Source of the DNA: Clostridiales bacterium
Lineage (GTDB): Bacteria; Bacillota; Clostridia; Lachnospirales; CAG-274
Assembly: GCA_018371275.1 (NCBI GenBank)
Contig: JAHALF010000001.1
Location: 1-64,000, forward strand
Direction of reading: 5' to 3'
Length of the DNA: 64,000 nt
The position numbers and the translations under genes are program-made. The notes under the pieces are model-generated. The model saw only the letters and a program-made list of their open reading frames with translations. It searched no databases and was not told the DNA's origin. Positions 1 to 5,725 of the stretch are shown piece after piece. Numbering within the stretch: position 1 is the stretch's first letter; every line of letters begins with the position of its first letter.

Positions 1-94
1 TAATTATAGTATGTTTACTAACTCCTATCTTATCTGCAACTTCTTGTTGTGTTAAATCAGCATTCACTCTTGCTGCTCTTAATGATATTTTCAT
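1..94 (-). CDS. Partial XRE-type HTH phage protein (runs off left edge)
   Basis: The first 31 residues are visible: MKISLRAARVNADLTQQEVA followed by DKIGVSKHTII. This is the start of a Cro/CI (XRE) helix-turn-helix, with the LTQQEVADKIGVSKHTI recognition-helix pattern. The start ATG (94-92) has a GGAGGG-type ribosome site just upstream. It is the last visible gene of the leftward phage early operon. Because the C-terminus is outside the window, its size and any extra domain are unknown. It probably acts as a small DNA-binding regulator of later phage genes; that role is inferred from family and position. Confidence 0.75.
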   Translation of the reverse strand, partial: MKISLRAARVNADLTQQEVADKIGVSKHTII

Positions 95-112
95 AATTAC
101 CCTCCTACTTCT

Positions 113-253
113 TTAAAATATAATTTTTACCATACAATACCCTAAAAAATAACAACCTATAATTGATAAAACTATCAATAAATATGTAAATCTTGTTCCT
201 ACTGCTTTACGCATTTTCATTTCTATATCATATATTTTTTGTAAAAATTTCAT
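113..253 (-). CDS. Small phage membrane protein, 46 aa
   Basis: A short reading frame of 46 codons, MKFLQKIYDIEMKMRKAVGT at the N-terminus and then one strongly hydrophobic stretch (about residues 23-42) containing YLLIVLSIIGCYFLGYC. The ATG overlaps the stop of the upstream 48-aa gene by one base (TAATG) and a GGGGGTGAT ribosome site lies inside that gene, which indicates translational coupling in the phage operon. Basic residues precede the hydrophobic segment, so an N-in single-pass topology is likely. No family is recognised and no function is claimed. Confidence 0.55.
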   Translation of the reverse strand: MKFLQKIYDIEMKMRKAVGTRFTYLLIVLSIIGCYFLGYCMVKIIF

Positions 254-399
254 TAAGCTATCACCCCCATATTAGCAGAAACAAGTTTATTGTTTTCATC
301 TCTTAATACCCTAAAACCTTTAAAAGTTAAAGAAAATTTAATAGCTTCTACATTATTTCTAGCTTTCAACCCTAAAGTTTTTCCATTTTGAAAATACAT
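253..399 (-). CDS. Small phage protein of unknown function, 48 aa
   Basis: A 48-codon frame (MYFQNGKTLGLKARNNVEAI at its start, ending NKLVSANMGVIA) whose stop overlaps the next start as TAATG. Upstream the AGGGGTTAAGG ribosome site sits rather far from this ATG (about 17 nt); a nearer ATG in another frame stops after 19 codons, so the start is not certain. The sequence is not membrane-like and shows no motif known to me. Tight packing with both neighbours supports it as a real member of the leftward phage operon. Confidence 0.45.
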   Translation of the reverse strand: MYFQNGKTLGLKARNNVEAIKFSLTFKGFRVLRDENNKLVSANMGVIA

Positions 400-431
400 T
401 ATATATAGTTTATACATACCTTAACCCCTAA

Positions 432-569
432 TTATTTTAAATCTAACCCCTCACAGCATTTCTTACAAACTGGTAAAGAGTTTATATCATCATATTCATC
501 AAACAATTCTATATCTTTTTTACATATAATACAGATAGTATCAACAAAGTCCTCATAGTTTACTTTCAT
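432..569 (-). CDS. Small Cys-rich (zinc-ribbon-like) phage protein, 45 aa
   Basis: A 45-codon frame with two cysteine pairs, CIIC near residues 13-16 and CKKCC near residues 36-40, separated by an acidic middle. The spacing is that of a small zinc ribbon. It starts inside the end of the 85-aa HTH gene (17-nt overlap) behind a good GGAGGG ribosome site, which is typical of phage early operons. Zinc binding is inferred from the cysteines; the biological role is unknown. Confidence 0.55.
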   Translation of the reverse strand: MKVNYEDFVDTICIICKKDIELFDEYDDINSLPVCKKCCEGLDLK

Positions 570-810
570 CTATACCCTCCTTTTCCTGCCCAAATATTGA
601 CATAACCACTAAATCTTTTAAATTTGTTTCTAAAAGTTGGCATATTTTAAATAACATATCCCTTTTAGGCTCTGTACAGTTAGTTTCATATCCACTATAA
701 GTTGCTGCAGATACACCTAACTCCTTATACATATACTTTTGAGAATATCCTGACTTATTTCTTAAATTCCTTATTGTAGTTCCTATTTTTAAATCTTTAT
801 ATATGCTCAT
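553..810 (-). CDS. XRE-family HTH regulator, 85 aa
   Basis: A small Cro/CI-type protein. Residues about 8-66 form the HTH_3 fold, with IGTTIRNLRNKSGYSQKYMY, the turn GVSAATYSGYE, and EPKRDMLFKICQLLE as helix 5. There is no C-terminal effector or protease-cleavable domain. The start is fixed by AAAAGGGGTGATATT directly upstream, and that ribosome site begins only about 8 nt after the 3' end of the tmRNA gene. The gene is therefore probably on the same transcript, downstream of the tmRNA. A Cro-like or late-switch role is inferred; its operator is not identified. Confidence 0.8.
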   Translation of the reverse strand: MSIYKDLKIGTTIRNLRNKSGYSQKYMYKELGVSAATYSGYETNCTEPKRDMLFKICQLLETNLKDLVVMSIFGQEKEGIDESKL

Positions 811-831
811 AATATCACCCCTTTTTATTTA

Positions 832-1132
832 TGGAAGTGGGGGGAATTGAACCCCCGTCCAAACTTAACTACTTAGTAAAAATACTTTACACCATTTTTA
901 TAAGGACTTCTCCTATCTCCACCACTTAATTTTTCTAAATTAAGAAACTCTACTGCTATTCCTTAACCCTCAAATATTTACCAACAGTATGGATATTGTT
1001 TTGGGGTAGCTTTTATTAAGCTACTTTTAAATATTCTTTATCTTTTATTTTTTAAAATTGTTTTAGCTGTTAAGGTTGCTATCCTAGTGATATTTTTACT
1101 TTTTATTAGTCTGTCGAACCCTTTACACTCCC
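832..1132 (-). ncRNA. ssrA: tmRNA (ssrA) embedded in the prophage early operon
   Basis: Both tRNA-like ends are present. The 5' end is GGGAGUGUAAAGGGUUCGAC (1132-1113) and the 3' end has GGACGGGGGUUCAAUUCCCC followed by CCACUUCCA. The acceptor stem GGGAGUG/CACUUCC pairs fully and keeps G3-U70, the alanine identity pair. Helix P2 is present as AGUAAAAAUA (1100-1091) with UAUUUUUACU (884-875). The tag region ends in helix 5 (GUAGCUU-AAUAA-AAGCUAC), which carries tandem UAA stops. The probable resume codon GAU is nucleotide 91 and the tag reads DKEYLKVA (1042-1019). No CCA is encoded. At 301 nt it is shorter than most tmRNAs. Its 5' end overlaps the stop of the upstream phage gene, and a phage HTH gene follows at once, so it belongs to the prophage rather than being an integration target. 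Confidence 0.9.
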
Positions 1133-1404
1133 TTACTTAAAATACCACTTATTATACTTAACCTATCCTTATATATACATTTATTACAATCGAATGCACT
1201 GTTTATAAAAACGTTATATATACCTTTATCTACATATACTCCACATACCTCACCTTTTTCATAAACACCATCTATTTTTTTGCTATCTATCCACCTTTTT
1301 ATTTTGCTATCGTCAAACTCTAAAATACCTATTTTTTTAATCAATACTTGATATTCTTTTATATCTATCAAGTATTGAGTTTCATTTTCACTTATAATCA
1401 TCAA
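1123..1404 (-). CDS. Phage protein of unknown function, 93 aa
   Basis: A 93-residue protein starting MMIISENETQYLIDIKEYQV; the first or second Met may be used. It has a CNKC pair near residues 73-76 and no predicted membrane segment. I do not recognise a family. Its stop codon (1125-1123) lies inside the first ten nucleotides of the tmRNA gene, so the two share DNA and almost certainly a primary transcript. The neighbours (antirepressor upstream, tmRNA downstream) place it in the leftward phage early operon. Confidence 0.6.
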   Translation of the reverse strand: MMIISENETQYLIDIKEYQVLIKKIGILEFDDSKIKRWIDSKKIDGVYEKGEVCGVYVDKGIYNVFINSAFDCNKCIYKDRLSIISGILSKGV

Positions 1405-1448
1405 TAAACCTACCCACTTTGTTTATTTTTTTATTTTTAATTCTATTA

Positions 1449-2207
1449 CTAAGCTAATAAACCTCTAAATATGTTTATAGCATTTTCAAAATATCTAAAA
1501 GTTGAAACTTCTTTGCTACTAAACTTTGACTTGTCCATTACCCAAATGCCATTTTCTTCTGTCTTTAGATTGTGATTTTTAGCTAATGTACCTATCCTAT
1601 TTGAACTTACCCCTAACATATTTCCGATTTCAGTAGCACTATATGTTTTAGGTAATTGTGGTAAATGTTGTCCCATATCTATACCTGTTATTTGTTCAAT
1701 AGCTTTTAACCCAAACACTTCTACTGCTACTGGTGATAACACCTTGTTATTTGTAGTTTTCATTATTGTATTAAACATTCTTGTTTTTGCATTTAATTTC
1801 ATCGCCTCTGCTCTTTCAAGCTGTGCTCTGATTTTTAACTCTTCTAATTCTTCCTTAGGTTGTTTTGTTGTATATGTACCTGTTAATCTTATCTCTTTTA
1901 AAATTTTCTTAACTTCTTTTTTAAATACTTTTGCAATAGGTTTTCTACTTTGCATTAATATTTCATATAAGCCATCTTCTGTTAGAAACCAGTATTCTGT
2001 ATTAGGTTGTAACCCTCCGCTTATTAAGCGGATACTTATTTTTTGTTTTTCTTCATTGTCGATATTTCTTAACATAGAAGTTACATCTTTATGCTCTATC
2101 CACTTTGCAACATCTTTTGCTAAGAATAATGGATTTTCAAAAGTCCCATAAACTTTGAAGTCTTGTCCTAAAACTTCCCTTTCTTCAATTATTTGTAATT
2201 CATTCAT
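1449..2207 (-). CDS. Phage antirepressor, BRO-N family
   Basis: A 252-aa antirepressor. Residues about 12-112 match the BRO N-terminal domain (Bro-N): VYGTFENPLFLAKDVAKWIE, later YWFLTEDGLYEILMQSRKPI and FKKEVKKIL. A charged linker follows, and the C-terminal domain (about 185-250) contains a helix-turn-helix-like segment, YSATEIGNMLGVSSNRIG. Family members antagonise phage repressors or bind DNA during induction. The ribosome site AAAGGAGTGG precedes the ATG. It is the second antirepressor on this operon; the AntA-type gene lies about 590 bp upstream. Which one controls which repressor cannot be told from sequence. Confidence 0.85.
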   Translation of the reverse strand: MNELQIIEEREVLGQDFKVYGTFENPLFLAKDVAKWIEHKDVTSMLRNIDNEEKQKISIRLISGGLQPNTEYWFLTEDGLYEILMQSRKPIAKVFKKEVKKILKEIRLTGTYTTKQPKEELEELKIRAQLERAEAMKLNAKTRMFNTIMKTTNNKVLSPVAVEVFGLKAIEQITGIDMGQHLPQLPKTYSATEIGNMLGVSSNRIGTLAKNHNLKTEENGIWVMDKSKFSSKEVSTFRYFENAINIFRGLLA

Positions 2208-2292
2208 AAAACCACTCCTTTTTTATTTTTAATATCTTTTATAATTACTTTTGTTAATTATGCTACTTTTTTAATCTTTATTGTAAATCTTT

Positions 2293-2366
2293 CCCTTTTC
2301 TTATATAATTATTGTATCTACATTTATATGTGCTAGATATAGGTGTAGAAATATATAAGAAAAGGG
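2293..2366. repeat. 15-bp inverted repeat flanking a 44-bp spacer upstream of the 71-aa gene
   Basis: CCCTTTTCTTATATA (2293-2307) is a perfect inverted copy of TATATAAGAAAAGGG (2352-2366). A second, inner TCTACA/TGTAGA pairing lies between the arms. The right arm contains the GGGGGTG ribosome site of the 71-aa gene (ATG at 2376). It could be an RNA hairpin hiding that site or a pair of DNA operator sites, depending on where transcription starts; no clear promoter upstream of the left arm is visible. Confidence 0.6.
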
Positions 2367-2375
2367 GGTGTACAT

Positions 2376-2591
2376 ATGAAAAAATACTATGCAAATCTTT
2401 TAGGTGAATGGACAGACATTACCAATTCTATGGTTGAACTTGTTGATACACATTCATACTTTGAGGAAAATTTATCTTATCCTAAAGGTAGTTATGAAGC
2501 TGAATGTTTTAAATATGATTATATAAATGTTCAACATAATAATAAGAATTATCGTATTCACCCATCACAAATTCAAATAGTTACTGAATAG
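2376..2591 (+). CDS. Small phage protein, 71 aa, opposite to the early operon
   Basis: A 71-residue soluble protein (MKKYYANLLGEWTDITNSMV at the start, ending IHPSQIQIVTE) with a strong ribosome site AAAAGGGGGTG. The C-terminal half, YINVQHNNKNYRIHPSQIQI, looks like a small beta barrel, but no family is recognised. It is transcribed rightward while both flanking genes run leftward, and its last 11 bases overlap the end of the 59-aa gene on the other strand. The upstream inverted repeat (2293-2366) suggests separate regulation. Confidence 0.6.
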   Translation: MKKYYANLLGEWTDITNSMVELVDTHSYFEENLSYPKGSYEAECFKYDYINVQHNNKNYRIHPSQIQIVTE

Positions 2592-2760
2592 TTCCAAATA
2601 ATTCAAGTTTTATTTGTTTTTGTAATTCTTGTGAATTTTCAATTTTAATTTTTGATAATTCACAAGAATATTTCTTGTCTACTGCTCTTTTAATTTTTTG
2701 CCATTCTGCAAAACTTATATCCGATAAAATTTCTGATAATTTTTCTATGTTGTTGTTCAT
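2581..2760 (-). CDS. Small phage protein, 59 aa
   Basis: A 59-codon frame starting MNNNIEKLSEILSDISFAEW, with a very strong GAAAGGAGGTTG ribosome site 7 nt from the ATG. The rest is charged and helical (KIKRAVDKKYSCELSKIKIE), ending in an IKLELFGTIQ tail. No known domain is recognised. It sits 32 bp downstream of the AntA-type antirepressor on the same strand. Its tail overlaps the convergent 71-aa gene by 11 bases. Confidence 0.6.
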   Translation of the reverse strand: MNNNIEKLSEILSDISFAEWQKIKRAVDKKYSCELSKIKIENSQELQKQIKLELFGTIQ

Positions 2761-2792
2761 ATAAACAACCTCCTTTCAATTTTCAATGTTCG

Positions 2793-3584
2793 TTAGATAA
2801 CATCTTTTATATTTTCTTTTTCAATTAAAGGTAAGATATTAATTCTTTTTAGTTGTTCATATATAAATAACCTACCTTTTTGTGTCCAATAAGTATGTAA
2901 TCTTGAATGGATAACACCTTTACTATCTGCATAGTCACGTGTTCTAGAACTTGTATATCCTTTATCTGCATATTTTGCATAAAGTAACCAAGTTTCTCTA
3001 TGTTTATATTGAATACCTAATTCATTTAATTTCTTATTTAATTGTGTTCCACTCATTCCATAATCTTTAGCTATTTGTGTTATGCTTAATAAGTCCTTGC
3101 ACTGTAATATTAAATCATAGTATGTAGCTTTTGGTTGTAATTCATTTATTATTTGCTCTTGTTGTTTATTTGCAAGTGTTAATGTTTCTACTTGTTTATT
3201 AGCAAATATTAATGCTCGAGCCATTATTTTTTCTGGCGAATTATATTCCTTTTCAACTTCAATAAAATATTGCCTTACTTGTTTACCTTTTTCATTTCTC
3301 TGTATCATTGCTATTTCTTTTGCCATATCTAGCTTTATTGCGTGGTCTAATTCATAGCCTTTAGAAGACATTTTTTGTGGGCTGCCTAAATATTCAACAG
3401 CGTTTCCATTTTTGGAATCGCTCCAAATACTTATATAATCAATATTTTCTTCAAAACCATAATCAACCATTCTATTAAACCAAGTTGTATAATTAGAGTT
3501 AACTTCTAACACTTGATGTAATTCCCTACCACTTATAATAGGTTCTTGATTTTCGTTTAAATTGATTTTTAATATTTCATTCAT
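2793..3584 (-). CDS. Phage antirepressor, AntA/AntB plus C-terminal ANT (KilAC) domain
   Basis: A 263-aa protein with an AntA/AntB N-terminal domain at about residues 18-90 (SGRELHQVLEVNSNYTTWFN, FEENIDYISIW, and KGYELDHAIKLDMAKEIAMI). A helical linker follows, then a KilAC/ANT-type C-terminal domain at about 145-250 with LSITQIAKDYGMSGTQLNKK and WTQKGRLFIYEQL. The family inactivates phage repressors or binds DNA upon induction. The start overlaps the stop of the 49-aa gene (ATGA), so translation is coupled. It is the second gene of the leftward operon driven from the operator region at 3802-3830. Confidence 0.9.
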   Translation of the reverse strand: MNEILKINLNENQEPIISGRELHQVLEVNSNYTTWFNRMVDYGFEENIDYISIWSDSKNGNAVEYLGSPQKMSSKGYELDHAIKLDMAKEIAMIQRNEKGKQVRQYFIEVEKEYNSPEKIMARALIFANKQVETLTLANKQQEQIINELQPKATYYDLILQCKDLLSITQIAKDYGMSGTQLNKKLNELGIQYKHRETWLLYAKYADKGYTSSRTRDYADSKGVIHSRLHTYWTQKGRLFIYEQLKRINILPLIEKENIKDVI

Positions 3585-3730
3585 TTTTTATTACCCCCTA
3601 AAGATAAAGTTTTTGCAATATCAATCCCTTGTGTTACACCCAATAAATAGGATTTCTCTATTTTTTGTTCAGCTGGTAAATCTTTAAGTATTATAGTTAG
3701 CGTTTTAATGTCTAACTTTATATCTTGCAT
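3581..3730 (-). CDS. Small phage protein, 49 aa, first gene of the leftward operon
   Basis: A 49-codon frame, MQDIKLDIKTLTIILKDLPA at the start and SYLLGVTQGIDIAKTLSLGG near the end. It is preceded by GGGGGTGAT at the right distance, and its stop overlaps the AntA-type start as ATGA. It is the first gene behind the leftward early promoter, so it is the probable first product after induction. No family is recognised. The sequence is helical and soluble rather than membrane-like. Confidence 0.6.
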   Translation of the reverse strand: MQDIKLDIKTLTIILKDLPAEQKIEKSYLLGVTQGIDIAKTLSLGGNKK

Positions 3731-3757
3731 ATTATCACCCCCTATATAATTTCTTTA

Positions 3758-3874
3758 TGTTTATCGACATAACTTTGTAATTTTATCGTGTTGATAAACA
3801 TATATTAGCATATCATTATCTGTTTGTCAACATATTTTTTATATTTATCCAAAAATATTTCCTGTTGACTAACA
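3758..3874. promoter_or_regulatory. Four 13-bp operator half-sites in the repressor/antirepressor divergent region
   Basis: The sites are TGTTTATCGACAT (3758-3770, plus), TGTTTATCAACAC (3800-3788, minus), TGTTTGTCAACAT (3821-3833, plus) and TGTTAGTCAACAG (3874-3862, minus). They fit TGTTWRTCRACAN and alternate in orientation. The third site overlaps the leftward -35 box and the fourth overlaps the rightward -35 box. They are the natural targets of the repressor encoded at 3913-4470; binding itself is inferred. Confidence 0.75.
3802..3830 (-). promoter_or_regulatory. Leftward early promoter
   Basis: On the minus strand, TTGACA (3830-3825), a 17-nt spacer and TAATAT (3807-3802). The -35 box lies inside an operator half-site. 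It would drive the operon that starts with the 49-aa gene and the AntA-type antirepressor. Confidence 0.75.
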
Positions 3875-3893
3875 CAAAATAATAACGTATACT
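3865..3893 (+). promoter_or_regulatory. Rightward repressor promoter
   Basis: TTGACT (3865-3870), a 17-nt spacer and TATACT (3888-3893), followed by AAAAAGGAGGTGATAAA and the repressor ATG at 3913. The -35 box overlaps the fourth operator half-site, so autoregulation is likely. Confidence 0.8.
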
Positions 3894-3912
3894 ATAAAAA
3901 GGAGGTGATAAA

Positions 3913-4470
3913 ATGGAAATATATGAACGAATTATTGAATTAAGAAAAAAACATTTACCTAATAAAGAAAAAAGAAAATTCAGCCAAGTAGATTTTGGTA
4001 AAATTTTAGGCATAGGACGTGATGCTTTCTCTAATATAGAAAATAACAGAGTAGATGTTAAAGAACACATAATTAAACTAATTTGTCAAACATTCAATGT
4101 AAATGAAGATTGGTTAAGATATGGCAATGAACCTGTTTTTAAAGAGCAGAATTTAGATTTAGTCAAACAAATGGTTGATGAATATAATCTTGATGAAATA
4201 GACGAAACGATATTAACAAATTTTTTAAGGCTTAACCCTGAAGAAAGAAAATTGATTATTTCAATTGGACAAAAACTTTTAGATTTATCTAACTCACAAA
4301 ATCAAGTTGAAAAAGAAACAAATAAAATAAAAGAATTTCCTAAACAAGAGGAAGAAGAAAGAGTTCAAATTATTGCTCGAGGAAAAGGTATAACTACTAT
4401 ATCAAAAGAAGAATACGACAGAATTATGGAAACTGCTCAAGAAATAGATAATATTGACGATTATTTTTAA
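3913..4470 (+). CDS. Prophage repressor, XRE-family HTH, 185 aa
   Basis: The lysogeny repressor candidate. Residues about 4-70 form an XRE HTH domain (IIELRKKHLP, FSQVDFGKILGIGRDAFSNI, ICQTFNVNEDWLRYGNEPVF). The WLRYG motif is typical of phage repressors from Firmicutes. The C-terminal part is acidic and helical, with no LexA-type Ser/Lys peptidase, so cleavage by the adjacent ImmA protease is the more likely route of inactivation. The gene has a consensus promoter and four operator half-sites upstream, and diverges from the antirepressor operon. The ImmA promoter starts within its last 20 bases. Confidence 0.88.
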   Translation: MEIYERIIELRKKHLPNKEKRKFSQVDFGKILGIGRDAFSNIENNRVDVKEHIIKLICQTFNVNEDWLRYGNEPVFKEQNLDLVKQMVDEYNLDEIDETILTNFLRLNPEERKLIISIGQKLLDLSNSQNQVEKETNKIKEFPKQEEEERVQIIARGKGITTISKEEYDRIMETAQEIDNIDDYF

Positions 4471-4482
4471 ATCTTATATAAT
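4454..4482 (+). promoter_or_regulatory. Promoter for the immA gene, inside the repressor 3' end
   Basis: TTGACG (4454-4459), a 17-nt spacer and TATAAT (4477-4482). The predicted start at about 4489 lies just before the inverted repeat at 4496-4564, so the repeat would form the 5' leader of the immA mRNA. Confidence 0.7.
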
Positions 4483-4495
4483 GTTCTAAAATAAT

Positions 4496-4564
4496 AATAG
4501 CTACACTCTACGATATACCCATTATTATTATTTAATAATTTTAGTATAAAGGGGTGTAGCTATT
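4496..4564 (+). promoter_or_regulatory. Leader hairpin that can hide the immA ribosome binding site
   Basis: AATAGCTACAC (4496-4506) pairs perfectly with GTGTAGCTATT (4554-4564). The right arm overlaps the GGGGTG ribosome site, with the ATG two bases further on at 4566. The AU-rich loop can fold further. Occluded translation of the protease is inferred. Confidence 0.6.
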
Positions 4565-4565
4565 T

Positions 4566-5093
4566 ATGTATGAACACTATAAAATTGCAAGAAACAAGGC
4601 TTGGGAGTGTCTAATAGAAACTAATACTAACACTTTACCTATTAGCCTAAATAAAATAATAAAATATTATAAGTTAAATTTTGTTTTGTTTGAGGATAAT
4701 ATTAAAGAAGCCTTTACCAAAAATAACATAATACATATAAATAAAAACCTACCAAAAACAAGGGGAAGATTTACTATTGCCCACGAGTTAGGGCATATAT
4801 TATTAAATCATAAAAATTTATCTCATACAATACATAATGAAAATGATAATAAAAACATAGAAGAATATCAAGCTAATATTTTTGCTAGATGCTTACTAAT
4901 GCCTGCAATAGTTTTAAAGGAAATAAATTGTATTGAACCACAAGATATAGCTAATATATGTAATGTTTCTTTACAATCAGCAGTATATCGTTCTGAACGA
5001 ATGAAAGAATTACTAAAAAGAAATAAATTTAATTTAAGTCCTCTTGAAAGACAAGTATATAATAACTTTAAAAATTTTATAAATTCAATTTAA
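4566..5093 (+). CDS. immA: ImmA/IrrE-family metallopeptidase
   Basis: A 175-aa zinc peptidase of the ImmA/IrrE (Peptidase_M78) family. The zinc-binding HELGH is at residues 73-77 within GRFTIAHELGHILLNH, and the third ligand region is in EYQANIFARCLLMP. In ICEBs1 and related phages ImmA cleaves the ImmR/CI repressor in response to DNA damage or cell signals, releasing early transcription. The gene order repressor then immA is the classical one. It has its own promoter inside the repressor gene and a leader that may occlude translation. A strong hairpin terminator follows 12 nt after the stop. Confidence 0.9.
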   Translation: MYEHYKIARNKAWECLIETNTNTLPISLNKIIKYYKLNFVLFEDNIKEAFTKNNIIHINKNLPKTRGRFTIAHELGHILLNHKNLSHTIHNENDNKNIEEYQANIFARCLLMPAIVLKEINCIEPQDIANICNVSLQSAVYRSERMKELLKRNKFNLSPLERQVYNNFKNFINSI

Positions 5094-5104
5094 TACTATA
5101 ATAA

Positions 5105-5128
5105 AAAGCATAGGTTATCCTATGCTTT
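5105..5128. terminator. Bidirectional terminator between immA and the TM2 gene
   Basis: Stem AAAGCATAGG (5105-5114) with CCTATGCTTT (5119-5128) and a TTAT loop, A-rich on the left and T-rich on the right. It serves the two convergent genes. Confidence 0.8.
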
Positions 5129-5131
5129 ATC

Positions 5132-5524
5132 TTAATAATATAATTCTGGCAATCTTAATATCCATACTAAATCCACTATAAAAAATATTACATATATACC
5201 TATCATAAGAAATAATGCTTGTCCCAATGTATAGCTTATTATAATTGGTGTAGCTATATTACCTATTATATAAAGCATACCCATAAAATAATCACCCTTA
5301 TAGATATAATGCAATCCTAACCAACCTAAAAATATCCATAATACAAAGGTAACCCATTTCTTTTTTATTCTTTTATAAGTAAACTCTTCTGTGATTATTC
5401 CTTTTGTATCTGACAAGTTAATATCATTTCTAAATGTACTATCATCTTCTTTTATAAGTACCCCACAATTAACACAAAACTTATCATTATCATTAACCTG
5501 TGTCCCACATTGTCTACAAAACAT
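5132..5524 (-). CDS. Zinc-ribbon plus TM2-domain membrane protein
   Basis: A 130-aa protein with an N-terminal zinc ribbon, CRQCG at residues 3-7 and CVNCG at 17-21. After a polar linker, a TM2 domain (about residues 53-125) begins KKKWVTFVLWIFLGWLGLHY, with the GLHYIYKGDYFMGMLY motif between two membrane helices and a further helix at the end. Such zinc-ribbon/TM2 proteins are common in Firmicutes and their mobile elements; the function is unknown. It is opposite to immA and the next gene, standing alone like a lysogeny-expressed cargo gene. That expression pattern is an inference. Confidence 0.8.
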   Translation of the reverse strand: MFCRQCGTQVNDNDKFCVNCGVLIKEDDSTFRNDINLSDTKGIITEEFTYKRIKKKWVTFVLWIFLGWLGLHYIYKGDYFMGMLYIIGNIATPIIISYTLGQALFLMIGIYVIFFIVDLVWILRLPELYY

Positions 5525-5662
5525 ATTATTCCCCCCTTTTTCTAAAATATACCATAATTTTTACATAAAGTAAATATTTTTTTATGTATTATTAAAATAT
5601 ACTATATTAATTGTATATAATTTAAAATTTTTATCCTCTATTTAGTTATAGTATGTTTTTTC

Positions 5663-5691
5663 TTGACAAAAATTGTACTTTATTGTATATT
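5663..5691 (+). promoter_or_regulatory. Promoter of the T5orf172 gene
   Basis: TTGACA (5663-5668), a 17-nt spacer and TATATT (5686-5691), followed by TTAGGAGGAG and the ATG at 5726. It is a near-consensus promoter with no overlapping operator half-site, suggesting expression in the lysogen. Confidence 0.8.
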
Positions 5692-5725
5692 ATTGGTAAA
5701 TTATATACTTTAGGAGGAGTAATGT

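Noticed and set aside
832..1132. The tmRNA as the host ssrA used as the prophage attachment site
   Set aside because: Phage genes lie on both sides and overlap or abut both RNA ends; the integrase is on the 5' side, 6.6 kb away, and no integrase is next to the 3' end. The host-gene reading remains the main alternative until the full genome is checked.
1744..2151. A 135-codon rightward frame opposite the BRO antirepressor
   Set aside because: A hydrophobic shadow frame of a gene with clear family match and ribosome site.
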